DNA from: an uncultured Collinsella sp.
GTDB lineage: Bacteria > Actinomycetota > Coriobacteriia > Coriobacteriales > Coriobacteriaceae
DNA: 20,542 nt
Assembly (NCBI GenBank): GCA_947003675.1
Contig: CAMQPJ010000005.1
Span: 1 to 20,542, forward strand
Direction of reading: 5' to 3'
Below the pieces are notes generated by a model, which was given only the letters and a program-made list of their open reading frames with translations, searched no databases and was not told the DNA's origin. Shown one piece after another: positions 1 through 7,062 of this stretch. Position 1 is the stretch's first letter; each line of letters starts with the position of its first letter. Position numbers and translations under genes: made by a program.

Positions 1-564
1 GCCTTTTGGCTGTGCGCCGGCGCCATCGGCACCGACCCCATCACCGTCGAGGGCGTGTCGCTGAGCTCCGCACAGGGCGACCGCAACGTGCTCGCCGCGC
101 TTTCGCGCTTTGGCGCCCGCATCGTGCGCTCCACGAACGCCGCCACCGTCCAGTCCGACAAGCTCGCCGGCTTTGAGATGAGCGCCCACGACATTCCTGA
201 CCTGGTGCCCGTCATCTCGGCCGTGGCATCGCTGGCTCAGGGCCGCACGTTCATCCGTGACTGCGCGCGCCTGCGCATCAAGGAATCTGACCGTCTGGCC
301 ACCACCACCCGCGAGCTCACCGCGCTGGGCGCGCAGGTGCGCATCGCCGGTGACGACCTCATCATCAAGGGCGTCGATGCCCTTACCGGCGGCGAGGTCG
401 ATTCGCACAACGACCACCGCATCGCCATGATGGCCGCCATCGCTGCGAGTCGTGCCACCGGCGAGGTCGTGATCCACGGTGCCGAGGCCGTCAACAAGTC
501 TTATCCCGATTTCTTCGACCACTACCGCCTGTTGGGCGGCAAGGTCACGCTCGAGGAGGAATAG
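1..564 (+). CDS. aroA: 3-phosphoshikimate 1-carboxyvinyltransferase (EPSP synthase), C-terminal part
   Basis: The reading frame is open from base 1 to a TAG at 562-564, so the start lies left of the window. The 187 residues seen are the C-terminal part of an enzyme usually about 420-430 long. EPSP synthase joins phosphoenolpyruvate to shikimate 3-phosphate, the step before chorismate. Seen directly: LRIKESDRL, the late-domain motif with a conserved Lys and the Asp-Arg pair, then DHRIAM and NKSYPDFF, all hallmark C-terminal motifs of AroA. The stop is one base before the aroC ATG, and the GAGGAGGA at the end of this gene serves as the aroC ribosome binding site, so the two genes are almost certainly translationally coupled. 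An ATG-less internal GTG at 55 is not the start, because homology continues upstream of it. The family is secure. Confidence 0.96.
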   Translation, partial: AFWLCAGAIGTDPITVEGVSLSSAQGDRNVLAALSRFGARIVRSTNAATVQSDKLAGFEMSAHDIPDLVPVISAVASLAQGRTFIRDCARLRIKESDRLATTTRELTALGAQVRIAGDDLIIKGVDALTGGEVDSHNDHRIAMMAAIAASRATGEVVIHGAEAVNKSYPDFFDHYRLLGGKVTLEEE

Positions 565-565
565 C

Positions 566-1663
566 ATGTCCTCGACCTTTGGCAACGTCTTACACTTAAG
601 CATTTTCGGCCAGTCGCACTCCCCCGCCATAGGCTGCTCGCTCGATGGCATTCCGGCAGGTATCGCCGTTGACCTGGAGCAGCTGCAGGCCTTTTTGGAC
701 CGTCGCGCCCCCGGCCGTGACGAGACCGCGACCAAGCGCCGCGAGGCCGACGCCGCTCACATTATCGCCGGTGTGGTTGATGGACACACCACGGGCGCGC
801 CTATCGCCGCAATCATCGAGAACACCAACACGCGCTCCAAGGACTACTCCGAGCTGCGCCGCAAGCCCCGTCCGGGCCATGCGGATTTCCCGGCACGCGT
901 GAAGTACCACAACATGCACGACGTCGCCGGCGGCGGACACTTCTCCGGCCGCCTGACGGCGCCCTTATGCATCGCGGGCGGTATCGCGCTGCAGGCGCTC
1001 GAGGCCCGCGGCATCAAGGTGATGGCGCATGTGGCGCAGATTGGTGGCATCTCCGATCTGCCCATGGACGACATGGTCTATCGCGAGGCCGACCGCAAGG
1101 CGATCCTTTCGAACGACCTGCCGTGCATTGACGCCGCAGCTGCCGGTCGCATGCGCGAGGAAATTCTGGCCGCGCGCGACGAGCTCGACAGCATCGGCGG
1201 CATCGTGGAGTGCGGCATCTACGGGCTTCCCGCGGGCATCGGCGACCCCATGTTCGACGGCATCGAGAACCGCATCGCGCAGATCGCGTTTGGCATCCCT
1301 GCCGTGAAGGGCGTGGAGTTTGGCATGGGCTTTGCCGTCGCCGCCACGCGCGGCAGCGAGAACAACGATCCGTATCGCATCGACGCCGAAACCGGCAAGA
1401 TCGAGGTCGAGTCCAATAATGCCGGCGGCATCCTGGGCGGTATTTCAACCGGCGCACCCGTCATGTGGCGCATGGCCGTAAAGCCCACGCCCTCCATTGG
1501 CCGCGAGCAGCAAACGGTAGACATGGACGCTATGGAAAATGCCGAGCTCTCGGTCCACGGCCGCCACGACCCCTGCATCGTCCCGCGCGCCGTCCCCGTA
1601 GCCGAAGCAGCCGCAGCACTGGCCATCTGGGACGCCCTCCTCGAGGACGCCGCCCAGCGCTAG
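566..1663 (+). CDS. aroC: Chorismate synthase
   Basis: A 365-residue protein, close to the 361 of E. coli AroC. It converts EPSP to chorismate by anti-1,4 elimination of phosphate and needs reduced FMN. Motifs seen: FGQSHSPAIG (residues 14-23, with the conserved His in the GxSH context), RPGHADF (102-108), GGGHFSGRLTAP (122-133), a late ESNNAGG/GGISTGAP segment and RHDPCIVPRA near the C-terminus, all standard for the family. The frame stays open further upstream, but the ATG at 566 is chosen because GAGGAGGA lies just before it and the protein then begins in the family's usual way (STFGN). It follows aroA by one base. After its stop comes a nested inverted repeat rather than an immediate next gene. 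Confidence 0.97.
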   Translation: MSSTFGNVLHLSIFGQSHSPAIGCSLDGIPAGIAVDLEQLQAFLDRRAPGRDETATKRREADAAHIIAGVVDGHTTGAPIAAIIENTNTRSKDYSELRRKPRPGHADFPARVKYHNMHDVAGGGHFSGRLTAPLCIAGGIALQALEARGIKVMAHVAQIGGISDLPMDDMVYREADRKAILSNDLPCIDAAAAGRMREEILAARDELDSIGGIVECGIYGLPAGIGDPMFDGIENRIAQIAFGIPAVKGVEFGMGFAVAATRGSENNDPYRIDAETGKIEVESNNAGGILGGISTGAPVMWRMAVKPTPSIGREQQTVDMDAMENAELSVHGRHDPCIVPRAVPVAEAAAALAIWDALLEDAAQR

Positions 1664-1677
1664 TCCACCTACCCCAA

Positions 1678-1803
1678 GGGTAGTTAATTTGGGACGGGCC
1701 TATTTTAGCTACCCCATATGCCAATCGTTATTTGCCCTGGCACCCATCGACTCGTCGACAGTCAAAGGGTAGCTAAAAAAGCCCCGTCCCAAATTAACTA
1801 CCC
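1678..1803. repeat. Nested inverted repeat between aroC and pheA
   Basis: Two 37-base arms (1678-1714 and 1767-1803) are reverse complements at 35 of 37 positions by hand comparison, with a 52-base spacer. Each arm itself begins GGGTAG and ends CTACCC, so each is also an imperfect palindrome at its ends. One further CTACCC stands at 1669-1674, just outside the left arm. The element fills nearly the whole aroC-pheA gap. It could be a miniature mobile element or genomic palindromic repeat, or an RNA structure that modulates transcription into pheA. There is no long T run after the right arm, so it is not a classical terminator. Confidence 0.85.
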
Positions 1804-1831
1804 CAGGCAACCATTCACGAAAGGGGTCCCA

Positions 1832-2977
1832 ATGGAGCTTGCTGACATCCGCCAGGCCATCGATGGCATCGATACCACGCTCCTCAACAGCTTTGTCGAG
1901 CGCATGGATATTGCCACCGAGGTCGCCAAATCAAAAATCGAGATGGGCAAGGCCGTCTTCGACCCCGCCCGCGAGCGCTCCAAGCTCAACAACCTCGCCG
2001 GCCGCGCGCCCGAGCGCTACGAGGCGCAGACCATCGCGCTGTTCCGCCTCCTCATGAGCATGAGCAAGGCCGAGCAGCAGCGCTACATCAATGAGCTCAA
2101 GGGCATCACGGTGTCGCAAAAGGCCCACGCCACGGCCACGGCCTTTGACACACCCTTCCCTCAAACGGCCTCCGTTGCCTGCCAGGGCGTGGAAGGCGCC
2201 TACAGCCAAATCGCCGCGTGCAAGCTCTTCGACGTGCCCGATATCGCGTTCTTCGACACCTTCGAAGGTGTCATGCGCGCTGTGCGCGACGGCTTCTGCG
2301 AGTTTGGCGTACTGCCCATCGAAAACTCCACCGCAGGCTCGGTCAACGCGGTCTACGACCTGCTCGCGCAGTTCGACTTCCACATTGTGCGCTCGCTGCG
2401 CCTCAAGATCGACCACAACCTGCTCGTCAAGCCCGGCACTAAGCTGCAGGATGTTCGTGAGGTCTATAGCCACGGTCAGGCCATCGCGCAATGCGCCGGC
2501 TTTATCGACGCGCACGATCTGCACGCCACCAAGTATCCCAACACGGCTATGTCGGCCGAGATGGTCGCCAACTCCGAGCGCACCGACGTCGCAGCCATCG
2601 CCTCGCGCAGTTGCGCGGCGCTCTACGGTCTGGAGGTGCTGGAGTCCAACATTCAGGACTCGGACAACAACTACACGCGCTTCGTCGTCATCAGCCGCGA
2701 GCCGCGCGTCTACCCCGGCGCCAACCGTACCTCGCTCATGATCACCACGGCCAACGAACCGGGCGCCCTCTATCGCGTGCTCGAGCGCTTCTACGCGCTC
2801 AACATCAACCTCATCAAGCTCGAGAGCCGTCCCATCCCCGGGCACGACTTTGAGTTTATGTTCTACTTCGATCTGGACTGTCCCTTTGGCAGCAAAGCCC
2901 TCGACGACCTGCTCGACTCGATTGACGACGTGTGCGAGAGCTTCACCTACTTTGGCAGCTACACGGAGGTGCTCTAG
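1832..2977 (+). CDS. pheA: Bifunctional chorismate mutase / prephenate dehydratase (P-protein)
   Basis: A 381-residue protein; E. coli PheA has 386. It turns chorismate to prephenate and then to phenylpyruvate, committing carbon to phenylalanine. Domain order: an AroQ-type chorismate mutase helix bundle (about 1-90, beginning ELADIRQAIDGID), prephenate dehydratase (about 113-290, with GVEGAYSQ, PIENSTAGSV at 162-171 and the catalytic TRF triplet at 282-284), and a C-terminal ACT domain (about 300-378, with NEPGALYRVL and ESRP at 331-334) that in this family binds phenylalanine for feedback inhibition. The ATG at 1832 follows GAAAGGGG; the frame extends upstream into the inverted repeat but that part has no family similarity. 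The stop abuts the aroE ATG with no gap. No phenylalanine-rich leader peptide is visible upstream. Confidence 0.96.
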   Translation: MELADIRQAIDGIDTTLLNSFVERMDIATEVAKSKIEMGKAVFDPARERSKLNNLAGRAPERYEAQTIALFRLLMSMSKAEQQRYINELKGITVSQKAHATATAFDTPFPQTASVACQGVEGAYSQIAACKLFDVPDIAFFDTFEGVMRAVRDGFCEFGVLPIENSTAGSVNAVYDLLAQFDFHIVRSLRLKIDHNLLVKPGTKLQDVREVYSHGQAIAQCAGFIDAHDLHATKYPNTAMSAEMVANSERTDVAAIASRSCAALYGLEVLESNIQDSDNNYTRFVVISREPRVYPGANRTSLMITTANEPGALYRVLERFYALNINLIKLESRPIPGHDFEFMFYFDLDCPFGSKALDDLLDSIDDVCESFTYFGSYTEVL

Positions 2978-4342
2978 ATGACTGACGTCGCCACAACCCG
3001 CCCCTACGGCGTGCTGGGCCGCGTGCTGGGCCACAGCTACACCCCGACCATCTACAAGGAGCTCGCGGGGCTTGAGTACGTGCGTTTTGAGCGCGAGCCC
3101 GAGGACCTCGAGGCCTTTATGACAGGCGACGAGTGGGAGGGCACCAACGTGACCATCCCCTACAAGCGGGCCGTCATGGACTACCTGGACGAGCTGAGCC
3201 CGCTCGCCGAACGCATGGGTAACGTCAACACGATCACGCGTCTGCCCGATGGCCGTCTGCGCGGCGACAACACCGACTACTTCGGTTTCCAGTGCCTGGT
3301 CGAGGAGCTGGGTGTGGAGATTGCCGGCAAGAAGGTCCTCGTGCTCGGAGCCACCGGCGGCGCCGGTACCACGGCAAGTATGGTGCTGGGCGACCTGGGA
3401 GCGATCGTGGTGCCCGTCGGCCGCACAAGCGAGGTCAACTACGACAACATCGCACAGCAGTCCGACGCCGCGTTGCTCGTGAACTGCACACCTGCCGGTA
3501 TGTTCCCCCACTGCCCCGACGCGCCTTGCACGCTCGAGGGTCTCGACGCGCTCGAGGGCGTCATCGACATCGTCTACAACCCCGCCCGCACGGGGCTCAT
3601 GCTCGAGGCCGAGCGTCGCGGCATCGACTGCATCGGCGGTTTGCTCATGCTTGTGGCTCAGGCGGCGCAAGCCGTTGAGCGCTATACCGGCCAGGTTACC
3701 CCGCGCGAGCGCATCCTGGACGTGACGGAGCGCCTGTCTCGCCGCGAGCAGAACATTGCCCTGATCGGCATGCCAGGCTCGGGGAAAACCCGCGTAGGTG
3801 AGCAGATCGCCCTGCTCACCGGCCGCGAGCACATCGACCTGGACCGCGCCCTCGAGAAGCATCTGGGCATGCCTTGCGCCGACTTTATCGTCGAGCGCGG
3901 CGAGCCGGCCTTCCGCGAACAGGAGACGGCGGCCCTGGCCGACATTTCCAAGCGCAGCGGCCTGGTGCTTTCCACCGGCGGCGGCGTCGTCACGCGAGAC
4001 GAGAACTACCCGCTGCTGCACCAGAACAGCCAGATTGTGATGCTCAACCGTAAGCTCGACGAGCTCGCCCACAAGGGTCGCCCCATCACCGCCCGCGACG
4101 GTATCGACAAGCTGGCCGAGCAGCGCATGCCGCGCTACCGCGCCTGGGCCGACTACATCATCGACTCGCGCGACTGCGCAGCCAACACCGCCCGCGCCCT
4201 CCTCGACACCCTCCCTCCCGCTCTCTATCACAAACAACCACAAAGGGCGCAGTTCATTGGCCCCTTCGTGGTGGTTTTCCATTCAACCCAGTCCGACCAC
4301 AAAGGAAGCAACCATGAAAGCTCTCGTTATCAACGGCCCTAA
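2978..4342 (+). CDS. aroE/aroK: Shikimate dehydrogenase - shikimate kinase fusion protein
   Basis: One 454-residue frame joins two consecutive enzymes. Residues about 8-255 are AroE, NADP-dependent reduction of 3-dehydroshikimate: HSYTP (19-23, shikimate-binding Ser/Thr), NVTIPYK (57-63, catalytic Lys63), GNVNT, GDNTD (Asp100), a glycine-rich nucleotide loop GATGGAG (124-130) and NCTPAGM (169-175). Residues about 258-415 are AroK, phosphorylation of shikimate: P-loop GMPGSGKT (264-271), DLD (287-289), FREQE, STGGGVV (332-338) and GRP (367-369). The start touches the pheA stop, with GGAGG before it. After the kinase there is an unconserved tail of about 35 residues that runs 29 bases into aroQ and encloses a terminator-like hairpin. 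Separate aroE and aroK genes are the common arrangement, so the fusion is notable. Confidence 0.93.
   Translation: MTDVATTRPYGVLGRVLGHSYTPTIYKELAGLEYVRFEREPEDLEAFMTGDEWEGTNVTIPYKRAVMDYLDELSPLAERMGNVNTITRLPDGRLRGDNTDYFGFQCLVEELGVEIAGKKVLVLGATGGAGTTASMVLGDLGAIVVPVGRTSEVNYDNIAQQSDAALLVNCTPAGMFPHCPDAPCTLEGLDALEGVIDIVYNPARTGLMLEAERRGIDCIGGLLMLVAQAAQAVERYTGQVTPRERILDVTERLSRREQNIALIGMPGSGKTRVGEQIALLTGREHIDLDRALEKHLGMPCADFIVERGEPAFREQETAALADISKRSGLVLSTGGGVVTRDENYPLLHQNSQIVMLNRKLDELAHKGRPITARDGIDKLAEQRMPRYRAWADYIIDSRDCAANTARALLDTLPPALYHKQPQRAQFIGPFVVVFHSTQSDHKGSNHESSRYQRP
4236..4278 (+). other. Terminator-like hairpin inside the 3' tail of the aroE-aroK frame
   Basis: AACCAC (4236-4241) can pair with GTGGTT (4271-4276), and AAGGG (4243-4247) with CCCTT (4262-4266), separated by a small asymmetric bulge, followed by TTTT at 4275-4278. 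It lies in the unconserved tail of the fusion gene, just before the aroQ ribosome binding site. It may be the relic of an intergenic structure that became coding when an earlier stop was lost. The stem is short and bulged, so function is uncertain. Confidence 0.35.
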
Positions 4343-4751
4343 CCTCAACATGCTCGGCATTCGCGAGCCGGGCATCTACGGCAGCGACAACTACGACCGC
4401 TTGGTCCAGATCTGCAAGGAGGCCGGCTCCGCACAGGGCTTCGACGAGGTCGAGGTCTTCCAGTCCAACCACGAGGGCAGCATCGTCGACAAGATCCAGG
4501 AGGCATACGGCAAGGTCGACGGCATCGTCATCAACCCGGCGGCTTACACGCACACGAGCGTGGCGATCCTGGACGCCCTCAAGGCCGTCGCCATCCCCGC
4601 CGTCGAGGTCCACATCAGTGCCGTCGAGACGCGCGAGGACTTCCGCCAGGTAAGCTACGCCCGCCTGGCCTGCTTTGCCACTATCACCGGCGAAGGCCTC
4701 CAGGGCTACGCCCATGCGTTGAAGCTGCTGAAAGAGCATCTGCTACACTAA
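4314..4751 (+). CDS. aroQ: 3-dehydroquinate dehydratase, type II
   Basis: A 145-residue protein of the dodecameric type II dehydroquinase family (usually 140-150 residues). It removes water from 3-dehydroquinate to give 3-dehydroshikimate, the substrate of the upstream AroE domain. Seen: GPNLNMLGIREP (8-19) with Tyr22 in the catalytic loop, SNHEGSIVD (51-59), NPAAYTHTSVAI (74-85), VEVHIS (97-102) and REDFR (107-111). The usual HxSN segment reads HISA here, with Ala in place of the common Asn; the catalytic Tyr and His remain. The ATG follows AAAGGAAG at 4301-4308; the first 29 bases overlap the end of the aroE-aroK frame, suggesting coupled translation. Confidence 0.96.
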   Translation: MKALVINGPNLNMLGIREPGIYGSDNYDRLVQICKEAGSAQGFDEVEVFQSNHEGSIVDKIQEAYGKVDGIVINPAAYTHTSVAILDALKAVAIPAVEVHISAVETREDFRQVSYARLACFATITGEGLQGYAHALKLLKEHLLH

Positions 4752-4755
4752 TCCC

Positions 4756-4786
4756 TGGGACAACATAATCAGGTTTGTTTGTCCCA
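4756..4786. repeat. Inverted repeat after aroQ
   Basis: TGGGACAA (4756-4763) and TTGTCCCA (4779-4786) form a perfect 8-base-pair stem with a 15-base loop, five bases after the aroQ stop. No T run follows on the + strand, so a terminator is not clear. It could be a processing or weak termination signal between aroQ and glf. Confidence 0.5.
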
Positions 4787-4829
4787 AAACTTAAGTAACT
4801 GTTCGATTGACATACAAAGGAGCATATCC

Positions 4830-5954
4830 ATGTCCCAGTACGATTACCTCGTCGTCGGTGCCGGCCTTTCGGGCGCCGTCTTTGCCAACGCCGCCAAGCG
4901 CGCCGGCAAGTCGGTCCTGGTCATCGACCGCCGCGATCACATCGCCGGCAATATCTATACCGAGGACGTCGAGGGCATCCAAGTCCACCGTTACGGCGCC
5001 CACATCTTCCACACCTCCATGAAGGACGTCTGGGACTACGTCAACCGCTTCGCCGAGTTCAACAACTACGTCAACTCGCCGGTCGCCAACTTCCACGGCA
5101 ACATGTACAACATGCCCTTCAACATGAACACCTTCGCCAAGATGTGGCCGGGTGTCGTCACGCCGGCCGATGCCCGCGCCAAGATCGCCGAGCAGGTGGC
5201 CGCCGAGAACATCGGAGAGCCGACCAACCTCGAGGAGCAGGCGCTGTCCCTCGTCGGCCGCGACATCTTCGAGACGCTCGTGAAGGGCTACACCGAGAAG
5301 CAGTGGGGCCGTGACTGCCGCGACCTGCCCGCGAGCATCATCAAGCGCCTCCCCTGCCGCTTCACCTACGACAACAACTACTTCAACGACCGCTACCAGG
5401 GCATCCCCATGGGCGGTTACACCAAGATGGTCGCCAACATGCTCCAGCGCGACGAGGTGCGTTGCGGCGTGGAGTACAAGGAGCTGATCGCCGCCGAGCC
5501 CGATATCGCCGCCAAGACGATCTACTGCGGACCCATCGACGCGTTCTACGACTTTAAGCTGGGCACGCTGGAGTACCGCAGCCTGCGCTTTGAGACCGAG
5601 ACGCTCGACGAGCAGGACCACCAGGGCGTGGCCGTGGTCAACTACACCGAGCGCGAGATCCCCTACACGCGCATCATCGAGCACAAGCACTTTGAGTTCG
5701 GCACGCAGGACAAGACCGTCATCACGCGCGAGTACCCGGCCGACTGGAAGCCCGGCGACGAGCCCTACTACCCCATCAACGACGCCAAGAACGAGGCCCT
5801 CTACAAGCAGTACGAGGAGCTGGCGGCGCAGGAGGGCGACGTGATCTTTGCCGGTCGCCTGGGCGGCTACAAGTACTACGACATGGACAAGGCCATCGCC
5901 GCGGCCTTCGAACTCGTCCGCAACGAGCTGGGCGTGGAGCCCACGGAGGCGTAA
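4830..5954 (+). CDS. glf: UDP-galactopyranose mutase
   Basis: A 374-residue flavoprotein (E. coli Glf has 367) that interconverts UDP-galactopyranose and UDP-galactofuranose, the donor for galactofuranose in surface polysaccharides. Seen: an N-terminal FAD-binding Rossmann motif GAGLSG (10-15), YGAHIFHT (55-62), GYTEKQWG (153-160), RLPCRFTY (173-180) with the conserved Arg177, NDRYQGIPMGGYT (186-198), LEYRSLRFE (247-255), YTRIIEHKH (279-287, Arg281) and GRLGGYKYYDM near the end. The common GGN turn reads AGN at 39-41. The ATG has AAAGGAG at 4816-4822 and lies 78 bases after aroQ. Functionally it belongs with the polysaccharide genes that begin past 9984 on the other strand rather than with the aro genes. 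A terminator follows. Confidence 0.97.
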   Translation: MSQYDYLVVGAGLSGAVFANAAKRAGKSVLVIDRRDHIAGNIYTEDVEGIQVHRYGAHIFHTSMKDVWDYVNRFAEFNNYVNSPVANFHGNMYNMPFNMNTFAKMWPGVVTPADARAKIAEQVAAENIGEPTNLEEQALSLVGRDIFETLVKGYTEKQWGRDCRDLPASIIKRLPCRFTYDNNYFNDRYQGIPMGGYTKMVANMLQRDEVRCGVEYKELIAAEPDIAAKTIYCGPIDAFYDFKLGTLEYRSLRFETETLDEQDHQGVAVVNYTEREIPYTRIIEHKHFEFGTQDKTVITREYPADWKPGDEPYYPINDAKNEALYKQYEELAAQEGDVIFAGRLGGYKYYDMDKAIAAAFELVRNELGVEPTEA

Positions 5955-6006
5955 GGGTCCAAAACGGGCCTCTGCACGAGCCGAAAACAACACAAGCAGG
6001 CGCGCC

Positions 6007-6044
6007 AACTCCGGCAGGAGCGATTTCGCCCCTGCCGGAGTTTT
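6007..6044 (+). terminator. Rho-independent terminator of the aro-glf run
   Basis: A 17-base arm (6007-6023) pairs with 6026-6042 with a single mismatch and a 2-base loop; the stem is GC-rich (ACTCCGGCAGG / CCTGCCGGAGT) and runs into TTTT at 6041-6044. It lies 52 bases after the glf stop in the same direction. Confidence 0.88.
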
Positions 6045-6126
6045 AGTATGGAGACGGTATTGGCTGTTCTGCCCATTATCTAGTCGAGGTATTGCAGGAA
6101 CACGGCCTGCCGCAGGGGCGAAAATC

Positions 6127-6257
6127 GAAAGTATGCGGCAAATTCTAGACATGCCGAGCACGCCGGGATGCCGCAACGCCTCTACCTGCGGTTTCTCTGC
6201 GTGAAAAGGGCGGTGTGCTCGGGGGTTCCGGAATTTGCCGCATACTTCCGGCGAGCG
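6127..6257. repeat. Structured dispersed repeat, copy 1
   Basis: This 131-base stretch aligns without net gaps to 9075-9205, about 80% identical by hand count (103 of 129 compared positions), in the same orientation. It is itself an inverted repeat: 17 bases at 6129-6145 pair perfectly with 6231-6247, then CCGAGCAC (6154-6161) with GTGCTCGG (6215-6222), and a small inner stem CCGCA/TGCGG (6171-6175 with 6187-6191). The inner stem bases are kept in copy 2. No coding potential was recognised. Probably a genomic palindromic repeat or small non-autonomous element. Confidence 0.85.
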
Positions 6258-6258
6258 G

Positions 6259-6388
6259 TTCCGGAAGTGCGGGGTAAAACCGAGATCGGCCGACCAGACT
6301 CCAGTTTTGCACTTCCACGACCTGCAGTTTTGTTAGCAAAAATCAGGTTGTGCTTGGAGGTTTTCGATTTTTCCCCGCACTTCCGGAA
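6259..6388. repeat. Second large imperfect hairpin next to repeat copy 1
   Basis: TTCCGGAAGTGCGGGG at 6259-6274 is matched exactly in reverse complement at 6373-6388, and pairing could continue weakly inward. It starts two bases after repeat copy 1 and shares the TTCCGG-type end sequence with it, so the two may be one composite element. No coding potential is seen. Confidence 0.75.
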
Positions 6389-6460
6389 AACAAGGCAATA
6401 CTAAGCGTCCTGAAGCGGAAAACGCAACAAATTCCATTAGGATAGCAACCTCTTAAACGC

Positions 6461-6482
6461 AAAAACCGCCTTTCGGCGGTTT
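6461..6482 (-). terminator. Probable rho-independent terminator reading leftwards
   Basis: AAACCGCC (6463-6470) and GGCGGTTT (6475-6482) form a perfect 8-base-pair stem with a TTTC loop. The A run at 6461-6465 gives a T run on the minus strand, so it best stops leftward transcription, possibly that coming from the RloB-ATPase operon about 580 bases away. It has TTT on the + strand as well and may work both ways. Confidence 0.6.
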
Positions 6483-6484
6483 CC

Positions 6485-7062
6485 ACGGACCAAGCCGGAC
6501 GTACCGTCGCAAGGCCTCCTCACAACTAGAACTTTAAGGAAGAGCCCAATTCCAGTCAATCCTCAACCGGGAAACCCGCAGCGAATTAAGGCCAAGCGAC
6601 CACGCGTCAGTAAAGTTACATGCGGGCAGAAAAACACCCGTAATTTCGTCTTTTCCCAATTGAGATGTAAGTTTTGACAGGTCGAATCTTACATCCAAAA
6701 AAGAGGGCCGACACATCAACCCTCTTCAGGTGTCGCCCGAAGGCTTCCACCGCAATTGACTCTTTTTTGTCGATATCCTCCGTTTGTCTACAAACTCGAC
6801 CACAAGTCGAAACCACACGATCGAGACCGACAAACTTGGCGAAATATTCTTCTCATCATGGACGCAAAGAGAGAGACGGCCGTCCAGAAGAACAGCCGCC
6901 TCTCCGCAGGACGCAGGCCCGTAGGTTGGCTGCGTCAATGCCGCTAATTCACGCTAGTATCCTATTCGTGCCCCAAAAGGTCAATCCAATTCAAGGCAGA
7001 AAGCAACCCAGCATGCAGCCTCTTTCGTGGACCCATGCTCTAGCAAGCCTGATCGAACTCGA
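6485..7062. other. Stretch with no recognised gene; small inverted repeats
   Basis: No frame here gives a recognisable protein. On the minus strand three short open stretches in different frames (6726-6938, 6616-6816, 6534-6719) succeed one another, which could mean a decayed gene, but none resembles a family I know. GATGTAAG (6664-6671) is repeated inverted at 6688-6695. Other small stems occur, for example GTTTGT/ACAAAC near 6782-6795. It lies directly downstream of the RloB-like gene and ends at a leftward terminator, so a noncoding RNA or long 3' untranslated region is also possible. Confidence 0.4.

Noticed and set aside
1718..1831. Possible phenylalanine leader peptide before pheA
   Set aside because: The short upstream frame has no run of Phe codons and no terminator/antiterminator pair with a T run, so classical attenuation is not supported.
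1931..4282. Very long open frame on the minus strand opposite pheA and aroE-aroK
   Set aside because: It mirrors GC-rich codons of the two genuine genes, has Val/Ala/Gly/His-rich low-meaning sequence and no family match.
4806..4829. TTGACA near 4808 as a -35 box for glf
   Set aside because: It lies too close to the glf ATG and its ribosome binding site to leave room for a -10 box and a transcript leader.
4791..6176. Long minus-strand open frame opposite glf
   Set aside because: It is the complement of a fully recognisable glf gene and extends into the terminator; composition is repetitive in Val, Leu, Gly and Asp.
6671..6700. tRNA T-loop-like GGTCGAATC
   Set aside because: It lacks the invariant TTC of the T loop, and no acceptor, anticodon or D stems can be built around it.
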